From Devosia psychrophila (GTDB lineage: Bacteria; Pseudomonadota; Alphaproteobacteria; Rhizobiales; Devosiaceae): 36,143 nt of DNA. The position numbers and the translations under genes are program-made. The notes below the pieces were generated by a model that was given only the letters and a program-made list of their open reading frames with translations, made no database searches and had not been told where the DNA came from. Where the stretch lies: assembly GCF_000971275.1 (NCBI RefSeq), contig NZ_LAPV01000128.1, positions 1 through 36,143 of the forward strand, in the 5' to 3' direction. This document shows, in pieces, positions 27,301 through 34,895 of the stretch (position 1 is its first letter; every line of letters starts with the position of its first letter).

Positions 27301-28224
27301 CCCCTCGCCCTCGATATCGTTGCCGAACGTGGGCTTCGTCCCGATCTGATCATGGTGGATTTCAACCTGCCCAATGGAATGGACGGCATCGAAGTCATTG
27401 CCGATCTTCGTGGAAAACTGCGCACCAAGGTGCCAGCGATCATACTCACCGGCGATATTTCTACTGACGCCTTTCAGAGCATCGGGATGCAGGACTGCAT
27501 ACATTTCAGCAAACCGATAAAGGCCATCGAGTTGCTCGGTGCGATCGAGCGCCTGCTGGTGGCAGAAGATAGGGTCGCTGCGCCTTCCGCGCCTGCCAAT
27601 GCAAAAAAATCATCAGGGACCGCAATCGTCTATGTTGTGGACGACGAACTCGCCATTCGCTCCGCACTGCGCGAGACACTTGAGTCTGTCGGGCTGTCGG
27701 TTCTCGACTTCGCCACTGCCGAGACCTTCCTTCTTGCTTACGCGCCCGCTGGCGAAGAATGCTTGCTCGTCGACGCCTCTTTACCCGGACTGAGCGGTAT
27801 CGAGCTGATACGGAAGCTTCGAGACCTTGGGCATGGGCTGCCAACGATCATGATCACAGGCAGCAGCGACGTCGCCATGGCTGTCGACGTGATGAAGGCC
27901 GGCGCTATGGACTTCATCGAAAAGCCCGTCGGCGGCGACGATGTGCTGCGGGCCGTTCGACGCGGCCTTGATACTTCCCGCGATGCCCGCCGTGCCGCAG
28001 ACTGGCACCATGAAGCCGTCGGCCACCTTGCAGGTCTCACCAAGCGGCAGCGCCAGATCATGGATCTGGTACTGGCCGGGCACCCCAGCAAGAATATCGC
28101 GGCCGATCTCAAACTCAGCCAGCGTACGGTGGAAAATCACCGGGCAGCCATCATGCAGCGCACCGGAACGAAGTCGTTGCCAGCATTGGCTCGCCTCGTC
28201 ATCGCCGCCAATTCTGCTTCCTAG
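24316..28224 (+). CDS. CheR–PAS–histidine kinase–REC–REC–LuxR fusion sensor with collapsed CheB
   Basis: This 1302-residue protein starts at TTG 24316, about 8 bases after AGAGAGG. Residues 20-75 are a remnant of a CheB methylesterase domain: GASAGG, then abruptly AMPANAVASGAIDNM. CheR-type methyltransferase sequence follows (about 90-350, with WTAGCSTGEESYSLGM). A helical coil (505-595, SVNEEYQSTNQELLTSKKE) leads to a PAS domain (600-700). A HisKA domain has His733 (AASHDLRQPLQ), with an ATPase domain to about 940 (GLGLGLSIVKRLG). Two receivers have Asp1015 (LIMVDFNL) and Asp1153 (CLLVDASL). A LuxR/FixJ-type helix-turn-helix ends the protein (1235-1295). It joins sensor, phosphorelay and DNA-binding output in one chain. 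The signal is unknown; a FixLJ-like link to the neighbouring low-oxygen genes is inference. Confidence 0.9.
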   Translation: MADATLPVRKLSGTTSKPALSFVAIGASAGGVGACARPVGAMPANAVASGAIDNMAPAAGVPAIALAQLRANRIPGPQSMPLAASHGDRLAEVLETLKEFNGHDFAAYKPGTIVRRVERRMVLAGVLPGSMDDYLKLLRSDPAEPELLTSDLLINVTSFFRDPKVFDHLAEKVLPALIAEHPEGQKLRVWTAGCSTGEESYSLGMLLSEAMEASGKDIALQIFASDADGYAVAAARLGIYPHTIEQSVSSQRLKRFFVREGNGYRVLPKLRSTVAFSVQNVLHDPPFSKLDLISCRNLLIYLSPKAQAKVISVFHFALRAGGVLLLGSAETTDTRDGQFDLISKPEKLYRQIGPHRSGDIGMTKAPKAPSPGTAVKPIGLAKQISLAKLCRRLVMDSYAPAAVLIDTNNASVFSMGPTDRYLRIAPGYPTNDLLSMATPGLKIKLGTALQKARKDTRRIVVDGGKSRNHGTPFRIDIQPVAHDGVDYCLVCFIDNYAQDSAVKVAGERTEALSALELELEATKADLQDALRDLESTGQEHKAVNEEALSVNEEYQSTNQELLTSKKELQSLNEELTALNSQLQQTLERQRTTANDLQNVLYSTDVATIFLDTRLNIRFFTPATKVLFSVIPGDIGRPLADLNALANDTVLLGDAAVVLKSKVPIEREIEARNGQWFIRRVLPYRAENGDIEGVVITFADITERRHAAEALETAERTARSANIAKTRFLAAASHDLRQPLQSLKLVQGMLAKSMHDEQAKKLLARLDDTVGAMSGMLNTLLDINQIEAGTVQAHKIGFPVDDILRRLRGEFSYVAQAQGLELRVVPSTMVVLSDPQLLEQMMRNLLSNALKYTRTGKVVVGCRRRGDNATIEIIDSGIGIPRRELAAIFDEYHQLHNEARERSQGLGLGLSIVKRLGDLLGHAIGVKSTPNRGSSFSIAVPIVRLATVAGSPITPQATVRRRVAKILVVEDDPEIRDLMQLMLEQEGHDVTTAVDGPLALDIVAERGLRPDLIMVDFNLPNGMDGIEVIADLRGKLRTKVPAIILTGDISTDAFQSIGMQDCIHFSKPIKAIELLGAIERLLVAEDRVAAPSAPANAKKSSGTAIVYVVDDELAIRSALRETLESVGLSVLDFATAETFLLAYAPAGEECLLVDASLPGLSGIELIRKLRDLGHGLPTIMITGSSDVAMAVDVMKAGAMDFIEKPVGGDDVLRAVRRGLDTSRDARRAADWHHEAVGHLAGLTKRQRQIMDLVLAGHPSKNIAADLKLSQRTVENHRAAIMQRTGTKSLPALARLVIAANSAS

Positions 28225-28525
28225 TGGCGTCACTGGGGGGCGGTCCCGGAGAGTTCATCCTTTCCAAAAATGGCTCTCTACTACGCCGAGCGTGTAGCGA
28301 CCCATAGCGTCGGAAATGACCCACGATGGGTCGAAACACGCCACCAGGGCACCTTGGCAGAAGCGATTGGGCGAGCGTCCCCGTCGGACTGGTCAACACC
28401 TGGCGGACGTCTCCGCCAACCACCGCTTAGGTACATTCCGACCCTCCCGCGGGGCACCGGCAGGTGGCATTTTCTCGCTTGCACCACAGCCCGACTCATA
28501 GTGGGGCTAGCACCCGGAGACCCGA
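28225..28525. other. Intergenic stretch with a small palindrome
   Basis: About 300 bases separate the sensor gene from the glucokinase-like gene. GACCCA-CGA-TGGGTC at 28318-28332 is a perfect 6-bp inverted repeat that could bind a dimeric regulator. No T-run, protein family or RNA gene is seen. An ATG at 28270 opens a frame without ribosome site or recognisable content. Confidence 0.35.
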
Positions 28526-29497
28526 ATGAACCAGTACTCGCGGCAGGCATTGGTGGGCTCGATCGGGCACAGCCATATCAGCTTGGCCATTGCAGACATC
28601 GATGCCTTGACGATCGAAAACTTCGCGCTGCTTGACACAGACGACTTCACCAATCCGATTGACGCGATAGCACGCTATCTGGCGTCGACGCCGTCGCGGC
28701 CGGATTTAGTTGGCCTCGCTGTCGATGGCGTTGTTGAACGTGACGTCGCGCGCATGTCGCGACCCGCATGGTCGATTACCAGCGAGGACATCAAGGCCGC
28801 CACCGGGGCCAGCACCGTCTGCTTCGTCCAAGAGATTGAGGCGATGGCCCGTATGCTGCCGACGCTTTCAGACGATGACGTCGTGGCCCTCGACGCCAAC
28901 GAGATCGATCCTGTTGCGCCAAAGCTCTTGGTCGTTGCTGGTACGGGCTTCAGCACTGCGAGCCTCGTTCATTCGCACGGCAGGTGGGTGACGACCACCA
29001 GCCTTGCCGGGGGTTTGGCTTTTCAGGCGCGATCAGGCGATGAGTTCAACATTGAACAGGCGTTTGCTGGACAGCCCCACATCAGCCTTGATGCGGTTTT
29101 TTCCGGTTCGGGGCTCGAGGCGCTCTACCGCGGCATGACTGCCGCGCGCGGGGAACAGGATGAGAGGTTGCGAGCTAGCCAGATCACCGAACGTGCCTTT
29201 TTGGGTGAGAGCGAAGTCGCCATGGAGGCCGTTGAATTGATCGCTACCTGGCTCGCCCGAGCAGTGAGCGACCTGGCTGCGTTGTTCGACGCGCGTGGCG
29301 GCGTCTATCTTGCGGGAGGGCTGTGCGCCAGCCTTGTTCCGGTCCTGGCCACGCCGCGGTTTGAAAAGGCCTTTCGTGAAAAGGGTAGTCTGCAGCCCTA
29401 TCTGTCGAGCCTGCCGGTCATGGTCATCAAACTGGGCGCTGATGTAGCCCTGCGCGGGGCCGCCATTGCCTTGTCGGCGAACATGGCGCAGCCGTAG
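28526..29497 (+). CDS. Glucokinase-fold protein with altered active site
   Basis: The 323-residue protein aligns along its length with bacterial glucokinase (Glk, PF02685): WVTTTSL, FSGSGLEALYRG, SQITERA, GGVYLAGGL and the C-terminal FEKAFREKG. The working residues are changed. The phosphate loop GDIGGTN reads GSIGHSH (11-17). The catalytic NDF motif reads QEI (Gln102, Glu103). The glucose-binding EGGH reads AGGL (Ala161, Leu164). The position of Glu187 of the E. coli enzyme is Asp189. Glucose phosphorylation is therefore doubtful. It may be a sensor, a regulator or an enzyme for another substrate. It sits between the fusion sensor and a convergent PstB-like gene, and both of its like-strand neighbours lie at some distance. 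Confidence 0.75.
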   Translation: MNQYSRQALVGSIGHSHISLAIADIDALTIENFALLDTDDFTNPIDAIARYLASTPSRPDLVGLAVDGVVERDVARMSRPAWSITSEDIKAATGASTVCFVQEIEAMARMLPTLSDDDVVALDANEIDPVAPKLLVVAGTGFSTASLVHSHGRWVTTTSLAGGLAFQARSGDEFNIEQAFAGQPHISLDAVFSGSGLEALYRGMTAARGEQDERLRASQITERAFLGESEVAMEAVELIATWLARAVSDLAALFDARGGVYLAGGLCASLVPVLATPRFEKAFREKGSLQPYLSSLPVMVIKLGADVALRGAAIALSANMAQP

Positions 29498-29549
29498 ACA
29501 GACCAGTGTGCAGCAGGGTCAGCACCCTAGCGGCTGCGTGGCTGCGACT

Positions 29550-30368
29550 TCAGCCGTACCGACCCATCACGAAGTTCCTGCAACGATCGGTCTTTGGATC
29601 AAGGAAAATCTGCCGCGCGTCGCCTTGCTCCAGCACTTCTCCCAGGTGGAAGAATGCCACGCGCTGTGCAATACGGGCGGCCTGCTGCAGATTGTGGGTG
29701 ATGACAATTACGGCATGAGTCCGCCGCAGCTCGTCGATAAGGTGTTCGATGACCGCCGTAGCAAGCGGATCGAGCGCCGAGCATGGCTCATCCATCAGGA
29801 TGACATCGGGCTCGTGGGCCAGGGCCCGGGCAATGCAGAGCCGCTGCTGTTGCCCGATCGATAGATCCGGAGCAAAACCGTCCAATCCGTCCTTGACCTC
29901 ATCCCAAAGCCCAACCTGCTGCAAGACCTGCTCCACCCGCTTGTTCTGGCTGGCACCTAGCGACAGGCCATGAATCTGTGGGCCATAGAGCAGATTGCTT
30001 CGGATCGAGCGTGGAAAGAGGTTCGGCCTTTGGGCGATCCAGCCGAAGCGACGGCGCATGATGGGCGGATCGATGTCGGCAGCGTAGACATCACTGTCGT
30101 CCAGCAGTACGCGACCGGTCATTCGGGCCCCGTCGACCAGTTCGTTGGTTCGGTTGATAGCCTGCAGCAAGGTCATCTTGCCGCATCCGGACGGGCCGAG
30201 AAACGCCGTCACTTCCTTGTCGAATATGTCGATTGAAACGTCCTTCAGGACCTGCTTTTTGCCATACCAGAAACTGACATTCTCGATGCACAGTTTGGCT
30301 TTGTGGACGTTGTCGTGGCTGGGATACTCGCCCAGACTGATGGAGCGTTCGAGCAGGTCGACTGTCAT
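29550..30368 (-). CDS. pstB: Orphan PstB-like phosphate ABC transporter ATPase with altered P-loop
   Basis: The 272-residue protein is PstB-like: IAQRPNLFPRSIRSN (Q-loop Gln113), Walker B ILMDEPCSALDP and the switch His225 in VITHNLQQA. Two key motifs deviate. Walker A reads GPSGCGKMT, with Met65 where Ser or Thr normally coordinates magnesium. The signature motif reads LSIGQQQR instead of LSGGQQQR. No pstS, pstC, pstA or phoU lies nearby. ATP hydrolysis may be impaired. It may form mixed dimers with the main PstB, regulate phosphate uptake, or be decaying. Its stop lies 52 bases from that of the glucokinase-like gene (convergent), and it diverges from the pyruvate-kinase-like gene. Confidence 0.82.
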   Translation of the reverse strand: MTVDLLERSISLGEYPSHDNVHKAKLCIENVSFWYGKKQVLKDVSIDIFDKEVTAFLGPSGCGKMTLLQAINRTNELVDGARMTGRVLLDDSDVYAADIDPPIMRRRFGWIAQRPNLFPRSIRSNLLYGPQIHGLSLGASQNKRVEQVLQQVGLWDEVKDGLDGFAPDLSIGQQQRLCIARALAHEPDVILMDEPCSALDPLATAVIEHLIDELRRTHAVIVITHNLQQAARIAQRVAFFHLGEVLEQGDARQIFLDPKTDRCRNFVMGRYG

Positions 30369-30748
30369 GCAACTGGCTCCTGGGGCGGGCGTAAAAATGT
30401 CGGTCAGGCGGCATCAAGGGGCCCTGAAGCTTCCACTCGAGGCGTCAATCGGTTCCAACCTAACGCCAGGTGATGCCAATCGGCAGGGACGGCATCTACT
30501 CAGGGCCGAAATCGTGGCTGGTTAGAGGTGCGCCTGCGCCTGCGCCTGAGCCGGTTGCATGAGTATATTCCGATGCTGCCTTTCAGACGTTCCAGTTGCT
30601 CGACTTGCGATGCGGCAACGTGTGCCGCGCATCTGGATCGCCGGTTGCTAATCGGGATGCAAATCTCGCTGTCACACCCGCCAACGGGAGCGTCTGCTAA
30701 ATGCCTCAAGCAGGGTTGGCGGATACCAAACCAAGAAAGAGCAGGCCA
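30369..30748. promoter_or_regulatory. Divergent promoter region, pstB-like and pyruvate-kinase-like genes
   Basis: About 380 bases between two genes that point away from each other must hold both promoters. CGCCTG occurs three times in tandem (30531-30548). No FixK/FNR box or pho-box pattern was recognised, although degenerate sites cannot be excluded by eye. Short frames in the interval have no family resemblance. Confidence 0.4.
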
Positions 30749-32233
30749 ATGAATGACGTGATCGAGCCGCAGCCATCGGCGAATATCCGGGCTTTGTACG
30801 ATCAGCTCATGGACCTGCGCCACAAGATCGTCGCCGCCGAGCTCGAAACGCTGGACGGTTTCGGTGTAGCGGCTGGCGTCAAGCCGGAACTCACCAACCT
30901 TGCCCACTATTTGGCACTTCGCAGGTATGACCTACGCGGTTTGCAACGGGCGATGATGTGGCGGGGATTGTCGTCTCTCGGTCGACTTGAGGGCAGAGTG
31001 CTACCCACGCTGAATGCCGTATTAAACGCGGTGGCCGCCATACAAGCCACCGATTGTCCCTATCCGGCACCATCCGAGGCCGAGTTCTTTGCGGGCGAGG
31101 CCATGCTCTCGGCCGCTACCGATGCGCTGTTCGGCCCGCCGCCGGCGCATCGCCGTGGCCGGATCATGGTGACGCTCCCCAGCGAAGCCGCGACGGAGCC
31201 AGGCTTCGTGCTCGACCTGGCACAACGCGGCATGGATATCGCGAGGATCAACTGTGCGCATGACGACAGCCAAGCCTGGCGTGCCATGGCTGACAATGTT
31301 CGGGCGGCCGGCGCTATTCTGGGCCGCAGGCTGGCGGTGCTGATGGACATAGCCGGTCCCAAGATACGTACCGGGGCCGTCCGGCTGGCCGAAAAGAAGG
31401 GCAAGCTGCACACCGGCGATGCCTTTCGCCTGGTGGCTGAAGGAGAACCGCATACCGATCACTCAGTGAAATTCTGCGCCGCGGTAAGCCTGCCTGAAAT
31501 GGTCAACCGCCTGTCGGTTGGCGATCGCGTTCTATATGACGACGGCAAGCTTGAGGGCGTCGTCGAAAGCACCGTCGCAGGAGAGGCAATCGTTCGCGTC
31601 ACCAAGGCGAAGGCGAATGGCGCTAACCTCAAGCCCGAAAAGGGCATCAACCTGCCCGATACTGCGCTTGGGCTGTCACCCTTGACGGCAAAGGACGAGC
31701 GCGATCTGACGACTGTAATCTCCTGTGCCGACATCATCGGCTATTCTTTCGTCAGCCGGCCGCAGGATCTCGACATCCTTGAAGAGGCGCTTTCGCGGCA
31801 CGAGGCGACGGGGCGCCGGCTTGGGTTGATTGCCAAGATCGAAACGCCCGAAGCGGTCAAGAATTTGCCCGCCCTGATTGCCCGAGCCAGCGGTCGTAGA
31901 GCATTCGGCGTCATGATCGCCCGCGGCGACCTGGCAGCCGAGATCGGCTTTGAGCGGCTGGCCGAAATGCAGGAAGAAATCCTGTGGATCTGCGAGGCAG
32001 CAAGCACACCAGCGATCTGGGCGACCCAGGTGCTGGAGAACCTTGTCAGCACGGGCGTGCCCTCCCGCGGAGAAATGACCGACGCGGCGATGGCAGCTCG
32101 CGCCGAATGCGTCATGCTCAACAAGGGGCCAGCCATTGGCACCGCGGTCGAATTGCTCGACAGGCTGCTCGCCCGCATGGACGGCCACCTCCACAAGAAG
32201 ACCGCGATGCTGCGTGAACTGCGCTCATGGTAG
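30749..32233 (+). CDS. Atypical pyruvate-kinase-family protein
   Basis: The 494-residue protein has about 137 N-terminal residues with no pyruvate-kinase resemblance (helical, DQLMDLRHKIVAAELET), then a pyruvate kinase barrel. Retained motifs include MDIAGPKIRTG, DDGKLEG, the phosphoryl-transfer lysine Lys363 (IAKIET), VMIARGDLAAEIG and WATQVLENL. Changed parts include VTLPSEA for the usual CTIGPKT, INCAHD for LNFSHG, and MLNKGP for MLSGES. The C-terminal allosteric domain is missing; the protein ends soon after the barrel. Canonical enzymes turn phosphoenolpyruvate and ADP into pyruvate and ATP. Here activity may remain but would lack normal effector control. ATG 30749 is preceded by AAAGAG; an ATG at 30701 would add 16 residues. 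Confidence 0.8.
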   Translation: MNDVIEPQPSANIRALYDQLMDLRHKIVAAELETLDGFGVAAGVKPELTNLAHYLALRRYDLRGLQRAMMWRGLSSLGRLEGRVLPTLNAVLNAVAAIQATDCPYPAPSEAEFFAGEAMLSAATDALFGPPPAHRRGRIMVTLPSEAATEPGFVLDLAQRGMDIARINCAHDDSQAWRAMADNVRAAGAILGRRLAVLMDIAGPKIRTGAVRLAEKKGKLHTGDAFRLVAEGEPHTDHSVKFCAAVSLPEMVNRLSVGDRVLYDDGKLEGVVESTVAGEAIVRVTKAKANGANLKPEKGINLPDTALGLSPLTAKDERDLTTVISCADIIGYSFVSRPQDLDILEEALSRHEATGRRLGLIAKIETPEAVKNLPALIARASGRRAFGVMIARGDLAAEIGFERLAEMQEEILWICEAASTPAIWATQVLENLVSTGVPSRGEMTDAAMAARAECVMLNKGPAIGTAVELLDRLLARMDGHLHKKTAMLRELRSW

Positions 32234-32519
32234 CCGTATAACACCACGGTCTACAGGTGCAGCGCGTCTGGTTGAAACTTGCCGACTGGGCGGCAGGCCG
32301 CCGCACGCGGCGCTTGCCCGACATGAAGGCATTCCTTCTCGATAAGGGCCAACACATCGGTGATTGGGGTTGAAACGCGGGCCAGTTCAAACTCAAGAAC
32401 CGCAAGGCCGTGTGTCCCCCAAACGCCAGGACATAGCCCAGCACGGCTTGAGCACCGGCGTTGTCTCTTTCGAGTTGCACTCCCCGTCGCGCCGCCGCGA
32501 GCACCGGCCCTTCATTGTT

Positions 32520-32904
32520 CTCACACTCAGTATTCCCCGCTCGGCCGCGGTTTTGTGACCGGCGCCGTCAAGCCGGCTGCAGAATACGAAGACACCGACA
32601 TGCGCCGTGTCGATCCACGCTGGCAGCCCGGCAATTTCGAAAAGAATCTCGATTGCGCGAACTCGGCGCGCTCGCGCAATCAAGGGGCATAAAGGTGTCG
32701 CAACTGGCTCTTGCCTGGCTACTCGCCCAGGGCGAGGCCATCGTGCCAATTCCCGGTACCCGCCGCATCGAGCGCGTCGAGGAAAACGTTGCCGCGTTAG
32801 ATATTGCGTTATCGACCGAGGAACTTGCCCGAATTCGGGACATCCTACCGGATGGTGCCTTTGGCGCCCGCTACGCCGGCGACATGATTCCGAACTGGAT
32901 CTAG
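32520..32904 (+). pseudogene. Aldo/keto reductase, C-terminal fragment with frameshift
   Basis: QYSPLGRGFVTGAVKPAAEY and DPRWQPGNFEKNL (from about 32528) recall the middle of an aldo/keto reductase. After a frameshift near 32655, LRELGALAQSRGIKVSQLAL, then WLLAQGEAIVPIPGTRRIE and RVEENVAALDIALSTEELA carry the sequence to the stop at 32904. The N-terminal part with the catalytic Tyr, Lys and Asp is absent, so it is not functional. The 285 bases between the pyruvate-kinase-like gene and this fragment show nothing recognisable. It opens the eroded right end of the window. Confidence 0.8.
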
Positions 32905-33136
32905 AACACATTGGGTGACCGGCTTTGTCCGCCACCCCTAGACGTCTGCTTCTCAGCCTCCTTGGCCACAAGCGGACAGTCGGCAAACCACCCCGTGGAA
33001 GTCGTCAAGATAAAGTAAGGAGCCGACGCAGGCGAGCTAACCGTTTACGTCGACGTAGTCCTAATTCTGGCGTCAGGATATCGGTCTGCGATCTCCCGCA
33101 GCCGATCAAAAAGGTACTGCGGCAGGCCTTCGGGTT

Positions 33137-33337
33137 TTACCCGTGATCATTCTGCGGATTGGTGCCGCCGATCGCCGCCACCAATCCGCGCAGGCTGGGG
33201 TGTCTGCGCTTCATATTTTTTGCGATGTCCTGAGCGATCTGCATTTGCCGGGAAATCCTCGCGACGTCGGACAGGCGGGGATCAGCCTCAATAGCTTTGA
33301 TGACGTGCGCTTCGATGTGCGCCGCCCATGGCTCCAT
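33137..33337 (-). CDS. Small hypothetical protein, 66 residues
   Basis: The frame gives a balanced, helical-looking protein with EAHVIKAIEADPRLSDVARI and an RQMQIAQDIAKNMKRR segment. I do not recognise the family. AGGAAG lies about 13 bases before the ATG, which is longer than usual. It stands alone beside a broken integrase, so it may be an island cargo gene. It could also be chance, but the composition looks like real coding sequence. Confidence 0.45.
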   Translation of the reverse strand: MEPWAAHIEAHVIKAIEADPRLSDVARISRQMQIAQDIAKNMKRRHPSLRGLVAAIGGTNPQNDHG

Positions 33338-33387
33338 TAAGGCCTACTTCCTATCGAGCCGGTGGTGCAAGGCGTAGGACGTCGACG

Positions 33388-34646
33388 TCACGTCGTCGCC
33401 GCTTCTGCCGCCTTCAAAAGGTGATCCAGGATCAGTTTGGTTTGAATATCATCGAACCCTAAGTCGACTTGACCGTGGGTAGCCAGCGCGCGGCGCAGTT
33501 CGTGCGGCGTCGCCGTTACGCCGGGCATGTAATTCATCGTGTGCCCGATTGTGCTCTGGGAGATATGTGACTGAATCGTCGGCGGCTTGTCGGCTTTGCC
33601 AGCACGCAGTTGCGGGAAGACCCGGATTGATTGCCGAAGCCGCTGATCATCGCTGACAGAACACCACTTCACAGATCGCATGGCAGCGTCGAAGGCGGCA
33701 GGCGGCAGCGGGATGACGTGATCGCTATCGTCACCGCGTCGCTGGGCTGTCTTTCGATGGGGGGCTTGAATCGACCAGACTCAATCGTAGCCTTCGAATT
33801 CGTTGAAGCCATCCCGCAGGGCGGCGGCCGCGGGCGTCACCCGCAGGGCTACGAATACCGTCAGTTCAATAGAGGCGGCGATGACGGGGTGCACGGCACC
33901 CGACCGGCAGATGGCGACGATCCGGCCGACCTCCATCATCGACGGCACATACTTCGGTTTGCGTTTGGCAGACCCATCCGGACGGGTGGAGCGTTCCGGT
34001 GCCGACAATTCCTTCATCGCGCCAGGTCGGACACCGCAAAGCTGTCGTTTCGTCGGCGAGCCCAGGAATGTCCACATCGGCCGTACGACCGAAGCCAAGT
34101 GCTCAGCGTGCCTTTAAACGCCGCGTCGATGGACTGCCTGGACGGCTATCGCCATGTCTTGCAGCGTGATCTTGCCCACTTCGCGGCCGTCGAACCGGGT
34201 CAGCTCGGCGGTGCCGAGCATATTGCGATAGTCGACATAGGTGGCTTCTCGCTTTGTCCGCCGCACCTCTACGATAAAGGCGGCCTTCGCTTCCTGCCAG
34301 TCCCACAGACCTTTGATGATCGGGGCAGGGGGTGCCTCCCGCTTTCCGTACGCGACGCGCTGTGCATCCAAGCGTCATCCGGCAGCGTCCCGCTTCTTAC
34401 CAGGCGCTTGGCGTCCGTAGCGATGTCGAGGACCTCTTTGACCTTCCATTCGTCTACGTCGCCAAGGTCGAGCCGAGGTGATGCACCCTGAAAACGGAAC
34501 CGCAACTGCCAACGCACGCCCCGGGCACCGACACGCAGCCGCAAGCCTTCGACCCGGCTGTCCAGCACGTCGTACTGTTTAGCACCCGGTACCGCCCGCG
34601 CCTTGGCTGCTGCGATCGTCGCAATGTTGATCTGGATGCCAGTCAC
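33388..34646 (-). pseudogene. Tyrosine-type integrase, frameshifted and truncated
   Basis: Four minus-strand pieces line up as one integrase. GTG 34646 opens a phage-arm DNA-binding part (ARAVPGAKQYDVLD, VEGLRLRVGARG). A second frame holds APIIKGLWDWQEAKAAF and VDYRNMLGTAELTRFDG (34114-34371). A third holds RPMWTFLGSPTKR and RKPKYVPSMMEVGRIVA (from about 34105 to 33781). The last piece (33681-33388) carries the recombinase box TPHELRRALATHG and LGFDDIQTKLILDHL. Frameshifts lie near 34368 and 34110, with another break between 33781 and 33681. The catalytic tyrosine region is missing. It is the relic of an island-type integrase; no tRNA or attachment site could be recognised next to it. Confidence 0.8.
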
Positions 34647-34734
34647 GGGTACCTCGAAATACCAAGGCGCGATTAGGGCGCAGGGCCAAACTTTCACGCT
34701 GGGGCGGTCTATGGCAAGGTTTAGCGGTAAGATT

Positions 34735-34754
34735 GTTGCAAATTTGGATGCAAC
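34735..34754. repeat. 6-bp inverted repeat, possible operator
   Basis: GTTGCA (34735-34740) and TGCAAC (34749-34754) form a perfect inverted repeat with an 8-bp AT-rich spacer. It lies between the divergent integrase relic and the binding-protein relic, about 140 bases before the latter. It could be an operator for a dimeric repressor; the gene it would control is now broken. Confidence 0.3.
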
Positions 34755-34895
34755 GCCAATAGCGATGGGTGGGCGGGAATTAATATTGCATTTTTCCGCT
34801 ATCGGCTTGTCCAATAAATTGGGCTGCTGACCGTCCGCGAACGAGTGCGCAATGCACCGCCGGATTGCCAGACCGCACAATGGGGAGGAGCCCAC

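Noticed and set aside
28270..28635. A 121-codon frame between the sensor gene and the glucokinase-like gene
   Set aside because: It has no ribosome site, no family content and overlaps the start of the glucokinase-like gene in another frame.
29516..29529. AGGGT-CAGC-ACCCT hairpin between the convergent glucokinase-like and pstB-like genes, as a terminator
   Set aside because: The stem is only 5 bp and there is no T-run on either strand, so I do not call it.
30531..30548. Three tandem CGCCTG units as a regulatory repeat
   Set aside because: Three hexamers in a GC-rich genome are easily due to chance; no further copies or symmetry are seen.
33129..33141. CGGGT-TTT-ACCCG mini-hairpin as a terminator or attachment site
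   Set aside because: The stem is too short, has no following T-run, and no matching copy was found near the integrase relic.
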